Positions 24,656 to 33,279 of a stretch of DNA of 64,000 nt are shown one piece after another; the stretch's first letter is position 1; every line of letters begins with the position of its first letter. The stretch is from Micromonospora trifolii (GTDB lineage Bacteria; Actinomycetota; Actinomycetes; Mycobacteriales; Micromonosporaceae). The notes beneath the pieces were generated by a model, which saw only the letters and a list, made by a program, of their open reading frames with translations, made no database searches and was not told the DNA's origin. Location: assembly GCF_022229005.1 (NCBI RefSeq), contig NZ_JAKKFD010000010.1:59386-123385 (forward strand), written 5' to 3'. The position numbers were made by a program, and so were the translations under genes.

Positions 24656-25780
24656 ATGCCGTCGCCGTCGGGTGGGTTCGAGGTGCCGCTGTGGCGTGCG
24701 CTCGCAGTGTTCAGGCTGGCCTCCCTGGCGTACGTCTGCGCGCTCGCGGTGCGCGACGCCGACCGGTACGCCCACCCGTACGCCGTCGGCGCCCTGATCC
24801 TTCTGATGATCGCCTGGACCGGCGCGACAGCGATCGGGTACGCCCGACCGACCTGGCGGCGCTGGCCGCTGCTGCTGGCCGACCTCGGAGTCGTCATGGC
24901 CATCGTGCTGGCCACCCCGTGGGTGGTCGGCCGGACGGCGCTCACCCACGGCGTACCCACCCTCGGGGTGGCCTGGATGGCCGGCCCGGTGCTGGCCTGG
25001 GCCGTCTCCGGGGGCCGGCGGCGGGGCACCGTCGCCGCGCTGCTGGTCGCCGGCGCGGACCTGGCCACCCGGGAGCGGATCGGCCAGTCCTCGTTCACCG
25101 GGGTGATCCTGATGCTGCTCGCCGGGGTGGTGGTCGGGCACGTGGCCCGGCTGGCGGCGAGCGCCGAGGAGCGGTTGCAGCGCGCGGTGGAGCTGGAGGC
25201 CGCCACCCGGGAGCGGGAGCGGCTGGCCCGGGACATTCACGACTCCGTGCTCCAGGTGCTGGCGCTGGTGCAGCGACGCGGCGCCGACCTGCCCGGCGAG
25301 GCCGGTGAGCTGGCCCGGCTGGCCGGCGAGCAGGAGGTTGCCCTGCGGGCGCTGATCGCCGGCGCCGGCCCGGCCGCCGCGAGCCTCCCGGACGGCGGCG
25401 AGGCCGTGGACCTGCGGACCCTGCTCGGCCGGTACGCCTCGGCGGCGGTGGCGCTCTCCGCCCCGGCCACCCCGGTGCCGCTGCCCCGACGGGTGGCCGG
25501 AGAGTTGGCCGCCGCGACCGGTGCGGCGCTGGACAACGTGGGGCGGCACGCCGGCGGGCGCGCCTGGGTGCTGATCGAGGACGAGGGGGCGACGGTGACC
25601 GTGTCGATCCGCGACGAGGGGCCCGGTATCCCGGACGGTCGGCTGGACGAGGCCGCCGCCCAGGGTCGGCTCGGCGTGACCCAGTCGATCCGGGGCCGGG
25701 TGGCCGACGTGGGCGGGACGGTGCGGATCATGTCGGCCCCCGAGGCGGGCACCGAGATCGAGCTGAGCGTGCCGAGGTGA
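24656..25780 (+). CDS. Sensor histidine kinase, MacS-like
   Basis: The 374-residue protein has an N-terminal domain with four to six membrane helices (about 15-165) and a HisKA_3-type dimerisation helix with the phospho-acceptor His195 (ARDIHDSVLQ), followed by a HATPase domain (N-box AALDNVGRHAGG, G1 IRDEGPGIPDG). It is of the NarL-linked histidine kinase class and resembles the MacS group. The stop overlaps the response regulator start by 4 bp (GTGA), so the pair is coupled. The signal is unknown. ATG 24656 lacks a Shine-Dalgarno. Confidence 0.92.
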   Translation: MPSPSGGFEVPLWRALAVFRLASLAYVCALAVRDADRYAHPYAVGALILLMIAWTGATAIGYARPTWRRWPLLLADLGVVMAIVLATPWVVGRTALTHGVPTLGVAWMAGPVLAWAVSGGRRRGTVAALLVAGADLATRERIGQSSFTGVILMLLAGVVVGHVARLAASAEERLQRAVELEAATRERERLARDIHDSVLQVLALVQRRGADLPGEAGELARLAGEQEVALRALIAGAGPAAASLPDGGEAVDLRTLLGRYASAAVALSAPATPVPLPRRVAGELAAATGAALDNVGRHAGGRAWVLIEDEGATVTVSIRDEGPGIPDGRLDEAAAQGRLGVTQSIRGRVADVGGTVRIMSAPEAGTEIELSVPR

Positions 25781-26457
25781 CCGCGGCGAACCCGATCCGG
25801 GTGATGGTGGTGGACGACCATCCGATGTGGCGGGAGGGCGTGGCCCGCGATCTGACCGAGGCCGGCTTCCTGGTGGTGGCGACCAGCGGCGAGGGACGAC
25901 AGGCCATCCGGGTGGCCGCCGCCGCCCGGCCCGACGTCGTCGTCCTCGACCTGCAACTACCCGACATCTCCGGCGTCGAGGTGATCCTGGGGCTGCGTGC
26001 GGCGCTGCCCGCCGTACGGGTGCTGATGCTCAGCGCCAGCGGCGAACAGCAGAGCGTGCTGGACGCGGTCAAGGCCGGGGCCACCGGTTACCTGGTGAAG
26101 TCGACAGCGCCCGCCGAGTTCCTGGAGGCGGTGCACCGCACCGCGGCCGGCGACGCGGTCTTCACCCCTGGCCTGGCCGGGCTGGTGCTCGGCGAGTACC
26201 GCCGGCTGGCCGCCGGACCGGGGCGGGGGAGCGGCCCGGCCGGCGCTGCCGAACCAGCGACGCCCCAGCTCACCGAACGGGAGACGGAGGTGCTGCGGCT
26301 GGTGGCGAAGGGGATGTCGTACAAGCAGATCGCCCAGCGGCTCGGCCTGTCGCACCGCACCGTGCAGAACCACGTGCAGAACACCCTGGGCAAGCTGCAA
26401 CTGCACAACCGGGTCGAGCTGACCCGGTACGCCATCGAACGCGGCCTGGACGACTGA
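25777..26457 (+). CDS. NarL/LuxR-family response regulator, MacR-like
   Basis: The 226-residue protein has a receiver domain with acidic pair Asp13/Asp14, phospho-acceptor Asp58 (VVVLDLQ) and the Lys in YLVKST near 108, then a linker rich in Gly/Pro and a LuxR helix-turn-helix (TERETEVLRLVAKGMSYK) at about 165-215. It is translationally coupled to the kinase gene. It would bind DNA as a dimer on phosphorylation; targets are unknown. Confidence 0.95.
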   Translation: MTAANPIRVMVVDDHPMWREGVARDLTEAGFLVVATSGEGRQAIRVAAAARPDVVVLDLQLPDISGVEVILGLRAALPAVRVLMLSASGEQQSVLDAVKAGATGYLVKSTAPAEFLEAVHRTAAGDAVFTPGLAGLVLGEYRRLAAGPGRGSGPAGAAEPATPQLTERETEVLRLVAKGMSYKQIAQRLGLSHRTVQNHVQNTLGKLQLHNRVELTRYAIERGLDD

Positions 26458-26464
26458 GCGGACG

Positions 26465-27037
26465 TCAGACCGAGCGCGGCGGCTCCGTCTCGTGGATGGC
26501 CAACTCCTCGGCGCTCGCTCCGCCCCCGGCGGATCCGGCGTCGTACGCCACCGAGTCGGTCTCCTGGTCGGTGTGCGACCCCTCGTCCGGTTCCACCAGC
26601 CGGCCCACAGTGGCGTCGGCCACCGTGCCGAGCTGACCGTGGTCGTAGAGGGAGACCGGCGAGTTCGGGTCCGAGGTCGGGCCGGGATCCATCACGTCGG
26701 CGTCCAGTTGCGCCTCCGCCGCGGCTTCCAGATTGTCCGCCTCGAAGGCGATCTTCGGGTCGATGGTGCCGGCCAGCGGGTCGTCCGCCGGGCGCTCGTA
26801 GACCTCGCGGTCGAGCTTGTAGTCCAACGACTCACCGTCGAGCTGCTCCTCGGCGGTCGTTCCGAACCGGTCCACCGCCACCGGCGTCCGATCGCCAGGC
26901 AGTTGGGCCGGGTCCGGGCCGTCCGCCTCGCGCCCGGTGAGGACGTCGTCGTTGGCGGTCGAGTCGTCATCGGCGGTGTCGGGCAGCCCTTGCGCCTCGG
27001 TGTCGGACAGGGGGGTCGGGTACTCGTTGTCGCGCAT
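26465..27037 (-). CDS. DUF5709 acidic protein
   Basis: This 190-residue, strongly acidic protein has the DUF5709 pattern: LDYKLDREV in the first half and GRLVEPDEGSHTD...ETDSVA near the C-terminal half, ending AEELAIH. There are no cysteines and no membrane segment, and much of it is probably disordered. ATG 27037 is the start. The function is unknown; members are frequent in Streptomyces and Micromonospora. It is convergent with the response regulator gene, only 7 bp apart. Confidence 0.85.
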   Translation of the reverse strand: MRDNEYPTPLSDTEAQGLPDTADDDSTANDDVLTGREADGPDPAQLPGDRTPVAVDRFGTTAEEQLDGESLDYKLDREVYERPADDPLAGTIDPKIAFEADNLEAAAEAQLDADVMDPGPTSDPNSPVSLYDHGQLGTVADATVGRLVEPDEGSHTDQETDSVAYDAGSAGGGASAEELAIHETEPPRSV

Positions 27038-27126
27038 GTCTGATCACTACCCGCTGCCCTGCCGCCATAACCGGGCGGCCTCCGGCGGTACGTCGCCGAA
27101 CCGCGCGCCGATGGCGAAAGCCCCCG

Positions 27127-27918
27127 TCAGGCGGCCTCGTCGTCGGGGTGCAGCACACACCAGACGACCTTGCCGTCCGGTACGGCACTGCTGCCCCAGC
27201 GGCGGGTCACCGTGTCGATCAGCAGCAGCCCCCGCCCGCCGACCCGGGTCGGCGGCGATATCCCGGCGAACGTCGGCTGACGCGGGGAGTGGTCGCGAAC
27301 CGCCAGGTGCAAGGTGCTGTCCTGGGGCGCCAGCCGAACCGTCATCGGGGTCCGGGCGTGCGCCACCACGTTGTTGACCATCTCGGTGACCGCGATGCAC
27401 GCCGGGTCCGTGAGCATCGGCATGCCCCAGCGCTCGCAACCCGTGGCGACCAGCTCGCGCGCCTGGCGGGCGGCTCCCACCACCGGGGCCAGTTCGGCGG
27501 TGAGCACCGCCGCCAGTGGTGTCGCCGCGACAGCGGCCAGCGCCCCGTCGAGCGTCGGCCAGGCCGGCACTCCGGCGAGCGCGGCGTCCGGGTGGGCGGG
27601 CCCGTCGACCGCCGGGTCACACAGCAGCAGGTCCGCGGCGGGCCAGTCGGCGACCTCCCGGCGTACCTCGGCGAAGACGCTCCGCCCGGACGGGTCGACG
27701 ACCCGCAGGCCGGACACGTCGGCCACCACCGGGCCGGGCCGGGCCACGAGACGGGCGAGCAGCGCGCCGCGTAACGCCTCGGCACCGGCGGCATCGAGCA
27801 CCCCGGTCAGCCGGACCACCGCTGACGACTCGTCGATTTCCACGAGACAGCTCGACATGATCGCCCCATTGTGCGCGCCGGTGACGGTGAGCGCATTCGG
27901 GCGCTCGACATCGGCCAT
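27127..27918 (-). CDS. STAS + HATPase signalling protein
   Basis: The 263-residue protein joins an N-terminal STAS-like domain (VVRLTGVLDAAGAEALRGAL, about 30-110) with a C-terminal HATPase_c_2 domain (N-box EMVNNVVAHA; GGRGLLLIDTV). This fuses the antagonist and kinase roles of partner-switching systems. The ATG at 27918 shares its A with the upstream SDR stop (TGATG), so translation is coupled. A later start (MSSCLV) is possible. It probably regulates an unlinked sigma factor. Confidence 0.85.
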   Translation of the reverse strand: MADVERPNALTVTGAHNGAIMSSCLVEIDESSAVVRLTGVLDAAGAEALRGALLARLVARPGPVVADVSGLRVVDPSGRSVFAEVRREVADWPAADLLLCDPAVDGPAHPDAALAGVPAWPTLDGALAAVAATPLAAVLTAELAPVVGAARQARELVATGCERWGMPMLTDPACIAVTEMVNNVVAHARTPMTVRLAPQDSTLHLAVRDHSPRQPTFAGISPPTRVGGRGLLLIDTVTRRWGSSAVPDGKVVWCVLHPDDEAA

Positions 27919-28916
27919 CAGCGGTCCGACCGGGAGCGGCGGTTGATGGCCGCCAGGGTGCCGACAGCGGTGCCGGCGGCGGCCAGACCGAACGCGGCGC
28001 TCATCCGCACCAACTGTCGCCGGCGACCGTGCCAGCCACCGTCCTGGCGCGCCTGAGCATCGGCGTGGAACACGTTGCCGCTGCTGTCCATCCGGGCGCC
28101 CGGGCCGAACTGGGTGCGGTGGGCGTACCAGCCGAGGGTGCGCTCCACCAGCGCGGGCGCCAGCCGCCACTGGAGGCCGATCAGCCGGGCCGCGCCGCCG
28201 GCGTACGCCTCGCGGCGGGGCCGGCGCAGCAGCCGGACGATGGTCTCGGCGACCACCTCCGGCGGGTAGATCGGTGGAGGCGGCACCAGCTCCCGGCCGC
28301 TGTGGTTGCCGGTGTGCCGGAAGAACGGGGTGTCGATCGTGGCGGGCAGCACAGTGCAGACGGAGATGTGACCGCGACCGGTCACCCGCAGCTCCTGTCG
28401 GACGGTGTCGGCCAGCCCGCGGATGCCGTGCTTGGTGGCGTTGTACGCCGACTGGTACGGCATGGCCACCTCGGCCAGCACCGAGGCGTTGTTGACCAGC
28501 ACGCCGCCACCGGCGGCACCCAGGTAGGGCAGAGCTGCCTTGATGCCGTGCACCGCCCCGAGCAGGTTGACCTCCAGCACCCGGCGGAACTCGGCGACCG
28601 GGATCTCGTCGAACAGCCCCACGGCGCTCACCGCGGCGTTGTTCACCCAGGCGTCGATCCGGCCGAACTCGGCCGCCGCCTGCTCGGCAAGCCGCCGCAC
28701 CGACTCCAGGTCGGTGACGTCGGTCGGCACTGCCAGCGCTTGGCCGCCCAACTCCCGGCAGCGCTGCGCGACCTGTTGCAGGGCGGGCTCGCTGCGGGCG
28801 GCCAGCACGACGGCGGCACCCCGGCGGGCCAGTGCGTACGCGGTCGCCGTGCCGATCCCGCTGGACGCGCCGGTGATCACCACGGTCGAATCGTCGAGAC
28901 TGCGGGTCAGCGGCAT
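27918..28916 (-). CDS. SDR family oxidoreductase with C-terminal membrane anchor
   Basis: The 332-residue NAD(P)-dependent short-chain dehydrogenase has the cofactor loop TGASSGIG near the N-terminus, NNAA, and the catalytic YNATK (Tyr and Lys). The last 30 residues form a hydrophobic helix (FGLAAAGTAVGTLAAI) that could anchor it to the membrane. ATG 28916 has TACCGC six bases before AGGA-ATG, so a short leader is likely. It is coupled to the STAS/HATPase gene. The substrate is unknown. Confidence 0.92.
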   Translation of the reverse strand: MPLTRSLDDSTVVITGASSGIGTATAYALARRGAAVVLAARSEPALQQVAQRCRELGGQALAVPTDVTDLESVRRLAEQAAAEFGRIDAWVNNAAVSAVGLFDEIPVAEFRRVLEVNLLGAVHGIKAALPYLGAAGGGVLVNNASVLAEVAMPYQSAYNATKHGIRGLADTVRQELRVTGRGHISVCTVLPATIDTPFFRHTGNHSGRELVPPPPIYPPEVVAETIVRLLRRPRREAYAGGAARLIGLQWRLAPALVERTLGWYAHRTQFGPGARMDSSGNVFHADAQARQDGGWHGRRRQLVRMSAAFGLAAAGTAVGTLAAINRRSRSDR

Positions 28917-29140
28917 TCCTGGGCGGTACCCCCGGCCGGGCCTGGTCACACCGCCGACGGCTTGTCGATCATTGTCGAACCGTGCTGTCAGGTGTCGCAT
29001 GTGCTTGCCGTGGCGCAAGTGTCGGTGGCACTCGCGCTGACTCTTCCGGATCTGCCAGGTTTCGGCTCAGCGTCGCGGGGTTAATGGGACGCTCTGACCG
29101 GGAGGACCACCGCCGAGGAAAGATCGCAGGGAGGTGACCC

Positions 29141-30340
29141 ATGCGCGTCGGCCTCGTCTGCGCGCACGCCAGTTCCTACCGCCACGCCGACGGCCCGCCG
29201 GTCGGCACCCGACAGCACACCGCGAGGGTCGCCGCCGAGTTGGCCGAGCGAGGCCATGACGTCCGGCTCTACGTGCGCCGGGACGACCCGACGCTACCGG
29301 CGACGGCGACCGTCGACGGCTACCAGGTGCACCAGGTGCCCGCCGGCCCGCCCACCCCACTGCCCACCGCCGAGCTGATCCCGTACGTGACGGAGGTCGG
29401 CCGCTGGCTGGCCGACGACTGGTCGGGGGCCTGGCGGCCCGAGGTGGTGCACGGGCACTACTGGGTCGGTGGCCTGGCCGCCGCTCACGCTGTTCGGGAG
29501 ACCGACATTCCGGTGGTGCAGACGTTCCACTCGCTCGGCATCGAGCAGCTGCGCCACCTGGGCGGCCACTACGACGGGCCGGGCCAGCGGATCACGCTGG
29601 AGCGCGCGTTGACCCGGGCTGTCGACATCGCTGTGGCCCAGTCCAACGACGAGGTCGACGAGCTGACCCGGATGGGTCTGCAACGCAGCTCTGTCGCGTT
29701 GGTGCCGGCCGGCGTCGACATCGACCTGTTCCACCCCGACGGTGAGGCCGCACCGCGCGAACAGCGGCCCCGCATCCTCTCGGTGGGCTCGCTGGCCGCC
29801 GGGCACGGCCAGGAGGACCTGATCCGGGCAATGCGGCTGGTCGGTGACGCCGAGCTGGTCATCGCCGGTGGGCCGCCGGCCGACCAGTTGGCCAACCACG
29901 CCGAGGCGCGACGGCTGCGCGAGCTGGCCGAACAGCTCGGCGTCGTCGACCAGGTACGGCTCGTCGGGGCGGTGCCGCACGACCAGATGGCCACCTGGTA
30001 CCGGTCGGCGGACGTGGTCGCCTGCACGCCGCACTACTCCTCGGCCGGGCGGGTCTCGCTGGAGGCGATGGCCTGCGGGGTGCCGGTGATCGGCTACGCG
30101 ATGGGCGGCCTGGCGGACGCCGTCGTCGACGAGGTCACCGGCCGCCTGGTGCCCCCCGGTGACGTACGGGCACTCGGAGTGTCGCTGCGCCGGCTGCTCG
30201 CCGACAACGCCGGCCGGTTCGCGTACGGGCACGCCGCTGTGGACCGGGTGCGCAGCAGCTACACCTGGGAGCGGACCGCCGGGGCGTTGGAGCGTCTCTA
30301 CGAGCGGGTGGTGAGTCGCCGCAAGCCGGTCGAGGCCTGA
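29141..30340 (+). CDS. Glycosyltransferase family 4 (GT-B)
   Basis: The 399-residue GT-B enzyme has an N-terminal acceptor domain (VCAHASSYRHADGPPVGTRQ, HGHYWVGG) and a C-terminal donor domain with LSVGSLAAGHGQEDLI and the EX7E-like GRVSLEAMACGVPVIGYAMGG. It resembles sucrose-phosphate synthase-like or MshA-type transferases acting on nucleotide sugars. There is a strong Shine-Dalgarno (GGGAGGTGA) before ATG 29141. No cell-wall cluster surrounds it, so its acceptor is unknown. A cytosolic location is likely. Confidence 0.93.
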   Translation: MRVGLVCAHASSYRHADGPPVGTRQHTARVAAELAERGHDVRLYVRRDDPTLPATATVDGYQVHQVPAGPPTPLPTAELIPYVTEVGRWLADDWSGAWRPEVVHGHYWVGGLAAAHAVRETDIPVVQTFHSLGIEQLRHLGGHYDGPGQRITLERALTRAVDIAVAQSNDEVDELTRMGLQRSSVALVPAGVDIDLFHPDGEAAPREQRPRILSVGSLAAGHGQEDLIRAMRLVGDAELVIAGGPPADQLANHAEARRLRELAEQLGVVDQVRLVGAVPHDQMATWYRSADVVACTPHYSSAGRVSLEAMACGVPVIGYAMGGLADAVVDEVTGRLVPPGDVRALGVSLRRLLADNAGRFAYGHAAVDRVRSSYTWERTAGALERLYERVVSRRKPVEA

Positions 30341-30386
30341 GCTGGCGGTGCTGTGGGAGCTCTTGCCGTGGTGCGGTGCCGGATGG

Positions 30387-31274
30387 TCAGCCCGGCCGAC
30401 CGGCACCGACCATGGCGCGGTCGCGACGGCGCGCCACCGAGCGGTGCTGCTGCGGTTCGGCGTACCGGGTCAGGCCGATCACCGCGGCCAGGGTGACCAG
30501 GAAGCCGGCCGCGGCCAGCCACTCCCGCCCCGGCCAGATCTTGTCGTTGAGCAGCAGCAGGCCGACGATCGCGGCCGGCACCGCACCGGCCGCGTCCATC
30601 GCGGCGACAGCGGCCGTCGTCGAGCCGCGCTGCATGGCCAGACCGAGCAGCAGCTGACCGACGATCGAGTGGACGATCAGCAGGTAGAACAGCGGGTCGG
30701 CGAGGAACGCCTCGGCGGACGGCGCGGATGCCAGTGGCCGGGCGGCGACCGCGGCCGAGCTGAACGCCAGCCCGGCGAGTGCGCCGAGGGCCACCGAACC
30801 CGGCGCCCCGTGCAGCCGGACGGCGAAGACACCGAGCACCGCGATCACGCCTAGCGCCACCAGCAGGGCGATCGCACCGGCGGTGCCGAGCTGCTTCGAC
30901 GGCGCCGGCCGGGCGGACAGCACCAGCGCGGTGATCCCCGCGAAGAGCAGCGCCAGCAGCACCACCTCCGCCGCAGGCAGCCGCCACTTGAGCACCAGCA
31001 CCCCGAGGATGGCGGTCACCCCGAGCCCGGCGGCCACGCTGGCCTGCACGAGGAACAGCGGCAGGTCCCGTCGGGCCAGGAAGGCGAGCACGAAGCCGCC
31101 GATCTGACAGCCGAGGCCGATCAGGTACGTCCGGTGCCCGGCGAGGCGCAGCAGCAGGCCCGGATCGAAGGTGTGGTGGACGGTGGTGCGGGCCGCCGCC
31201 ACCGACTGGAGCAGGTTGGCGAAGCCGTACGCGACGATCATCGCCGCGAGAAAGCACCAACCGGAGGAGACCAC
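30387..31274 (-). CDS. DMT/EamA-like membrane transporter
   Basis: The 295-residue protein has about ten short hydrophobic helices with the two-fold arrangement of DMT transporters (MIVAYGFANLLQS, VHSIVGQLLLGLAMQ). The C-terminus is basic. GTG 31274 is six bases after TATCCT, a leaderless signature; longer readings upstream have no start support. It faces the same way as, and lies 26 bp downstream of, hisN on the minus strand. The solute is unknown. Confidence 0.85.
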   Translation of the reverse strand: MVSSGWCFLAAMIVAYGFANLLQSVAAARTTVHHTFDPGLLLRLAGHRTYLIGLGCQIGGFVLAFLARRDLPLFLVQASVAAGLGVTAILGVLVLKWRLPAAEVVLLALLFAGITALVLSARPAPSKQLGTAGAIALLVALGVIAVLGVFAVRLHGAPGSVALGALAGLAFSSAAVAARPLASAPSAEAFLADPLFYLLIVHSIVGQLLLGLAMQRGSTTAAVAAMDAAGAVPAAIVGLLLLNDKIWPGREWLAAAGFLVTLAAVIGLTRYAEPQQHRSVARRRDRAMVGAGRPG

Positions 31275-31300
31275 CTGGCGAGGATAGAGGTTGCCGGGGG

Positions 31301-32119
31301 TCAGCGCTCGGCTGGTCGATTGAGGCGGGCGAGGATGTCGGCGTGCAGCACACCGTTGGTGGCCACCACGCTGCTGTCGGTGCCCGGAGCGCCGGCGGGG
31401 GCTGGTTGTCCGGTCAGATCCGTGACCGTGCCACCCGCCTCCGTGATGATCGGCACCAGCGCCGCCACGTCCCACAGCGACAGCTCCGGTTCGGCCATCA
31501 CGTCCAGTGCGCCCTCGGCCAACAGCATGTAGCCGTAGAAGTCGCCGTACGCCCGGTTACGCCAGCTGTCCCGCATCAGGTCGAGCACCGCGTCGAGCCG
31601 CCCGGCGTCCTCCCACCCGTTCAGCGAGGAGTAGCAGAAGCTGGCGTCCGCTACCCCACGCACCGCTGACACACCGATCCGTTCGCCGGCGTCGGGGCTC
31701 GGCCCGGCGTACGCGCCCGCGCCCGCGCTGGCCCACCAGCGTCGTCCGAGCGCTGGTGCGGACACCACGCCGACCGCCGGCCGGTCGCCGTCGTAGAGCG
31801 CGATCAGCGTGGCCCAGATCGGTACGCCACGGACGAAGTTCTTGGTGCCGTCGATCGGGTCGATGATCCAGCGACGGCCGTTCGGGTCGGCGGACGGCTG
31901 CGCGCCGTACTCCTCACCGAGCAGGCCGTCGGCCGGTCGTCGCTCGGCCAGCAGGGCGCGGATCTCCCGCTCCACGGCGGTGTCCGCGTCGGAGACCGGG
32001 GTCAGGTCGGGCTTCGCCTCGACGCGCAGGTCGAGCGCGCGGAACCGGGCCGTGGCAATGGCATCGGCCCGGTCGGCGAGCAGGTGGGCGAGGGCGAGGT
32101 CATCGGCGTACCCGGTCAT
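31301..32119 (-). CDS. hisN: Histidinol-phosphatase (IMPase family)
   Basis: The 272-residue inositol-monophosphatase-type enzyme has metal ligands in GEEYG, IDPIDGTKNF and LWDVAAL. Position next to rsgA/aroA and overall sequence fit actinobacterial HisN, which removes phosphate from histidinol phosphate in histidine synthesis; an inositol phosphatase role is the alternative. ATG 32119 is six bases after TAGGTT, so it is probably leaderless. Length is normal. Confidence 0.92.
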   Translation of the reverse strand: MTGYADDLALAHLLADRADAIATARFRALDLRVEAKPDLTPVSDADTAVEREIRALLAERRPADGLLGEEYGAQPSADPNGRRWIIDPIDGTKNFVRGVPIWATLIALYDGDRPAVGVVSAPALGRRWWASAGAGAYAGPSPDAGERIGVSAVRGVADASFCYSSLNGWEDAGRLDAVLDLMRDSWRNRAYGDFYGYMLLAEGALDVMAEPELSLWDVAALVPIITEAGGTVTDLTGQPAPAGAPGTDSSVVATNGVLHADILARLNRPAER

Positions 32120-32147
32120 GCCGGCAACCTAGCCCACGCCCGTCGGG

Positions 32148-33224
32148 TCACTCGTCGGGCCCGCGCCGGTCACCCTCGCCGGGCCCGCGCTGGTCGCTGT
32201 CGCCCCGCGAGTCGCCCTCGCCGGCCCGGGAGGCGAGCAACCGACGGTACGACGCCAGCCGGCGCGGGTCGGCCTTACCGGCGGCCACCCAGGCGTCCAG
32301 CCCACAGTCGGCCTCGTCGGCAGTGTGGGGGCAGTTCGGTGGGCAGTCGACAGTGCCCTCGACCAGGTCCGGAAAGCCGTGCAGCAGGCTGTCGGCCGAG
32401 ACGTGCGCCAACCCGAAGCTGCGGATCCCGGGGGTGTCGATGATCCAGCCCGGGTCGGTGTCGATCCCGGGCGCCGGTGGCAGCCGCAGCGCCACAGCGC
32501 TGGTCGAGGTGTGCCGGCCCCGACCGATCGCGCTGACCACGCCGACAGCACGCAGCGCGTCCGGAACGAGGCGGTTGACCAGCGTCGACTTGCCCACGCC
32601 GGAGTGCCCGACCAGCACCGACACCTTGCCGCTGAGCAGCGCACGGAGCGCGTCGAGGTCGGAGTCGGGGCGGTTGAGCACGTACGGCAGCTCCAGCTCG
32701 GTGTAGTAGCCGAGCACCTCCTCCGGCCCGGCCAGGTCGGCCTTCGTGAGGCAGAGCAGCGGCTCGACGTCCGCGTCGTACGCGGCCACCAGGCAGCGGT
32801 CGATGAACCCGGTGCGCGGCGGTGGGTCGGCCAACGCGCTGACGATCACCAACTGGTCCGCGTTGGCCACCACGACCCGTTCCAGCCGACCCTCGGCGGT
32901 GGTCTCGTCGTCGTCGGCGGTGCGGCGCAGCACCGAACGGCGCTCGGCGATCCGGACGATGCGGGCGAGCGCGCCCTCCGCGCCGGACGTGTCACCGACC
33001 AGGCTGACCCGGTCACCGACCACCACCGACTTGCGGCCCAGCTCGCGGGCCCGCATGGCAGTGACCGTGGGCAGTTCGGCGCCGACGACGCCGCGCTCGG
33101 CCCCGGCCAGCACGCACTGGTAGCGCCCTCGGTCGACGGCGATGACGAACCCGTCGACCGCGTCGGCGTGCTGTGGGCGGGTGCGCGTACGCGGGCGCGA
33201 CGACTTTCCGGGCCGGACCCGCAC
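32148..33224 (-). CDS. rsgA: Ribosome-associated GTPase RsgA
   Basis: This GTPase helps mature the 30S subunit. It has an N-terminal OB-fold, a circularly permuted GTPase domain with TKAD (G4), GHSGVGKST (G1) and DTPGIRSF (G3), and a C-terminal zinc motif (DCPPNCPHTADEADC). The 358-residue version starts at GTG 33224, but the conserved family N-terminus (ATKRREYDEDDVRV) continues upstream to a CTG at 33260 preceded by AGAGGA, with no ATG/GTG/TTG available before the preceding stop. A CTG start (370 residues) is therefore likely. It follows aroA. Confidence 0.93.
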   Translation of the reverse strand: MRVRPGKSSRPRTRTRPQHADAVDGFVIAVDRGRYQCVLAGAERGVVGAELPTVTAMRARELGRKSVVVGDRVSLVGDTSGAEGALARIVRIAERRSVLRRTADDDETTAEGRLERVVVANADQLVIVSALADPPPRTGFIDRCLVAAYDADVEPLLCLTKADLAGPEEVLGYYTELELPYVLNRPDSDLDALRALLSGKVSVLVGHSGVGKSTLVNRLVPDALRAVGVVSAIGRGRHTSTSAVALRLPPAPGIDTDPGWIIDTPGIRSFGLAHVSADSLLHGFPDLVEGTVDCPPNCPHTADEADCGLDAWVAAGKADPRRLASYRRLLASRAGEGDSRGDSDQRGPGEGDRRGPDE

Positions 33225-33279
33225 GTCGTCCTCGTCGTACTCCCGCCGTTTGGTCGCCAGGACCTGTCCTCTTCTCGCG

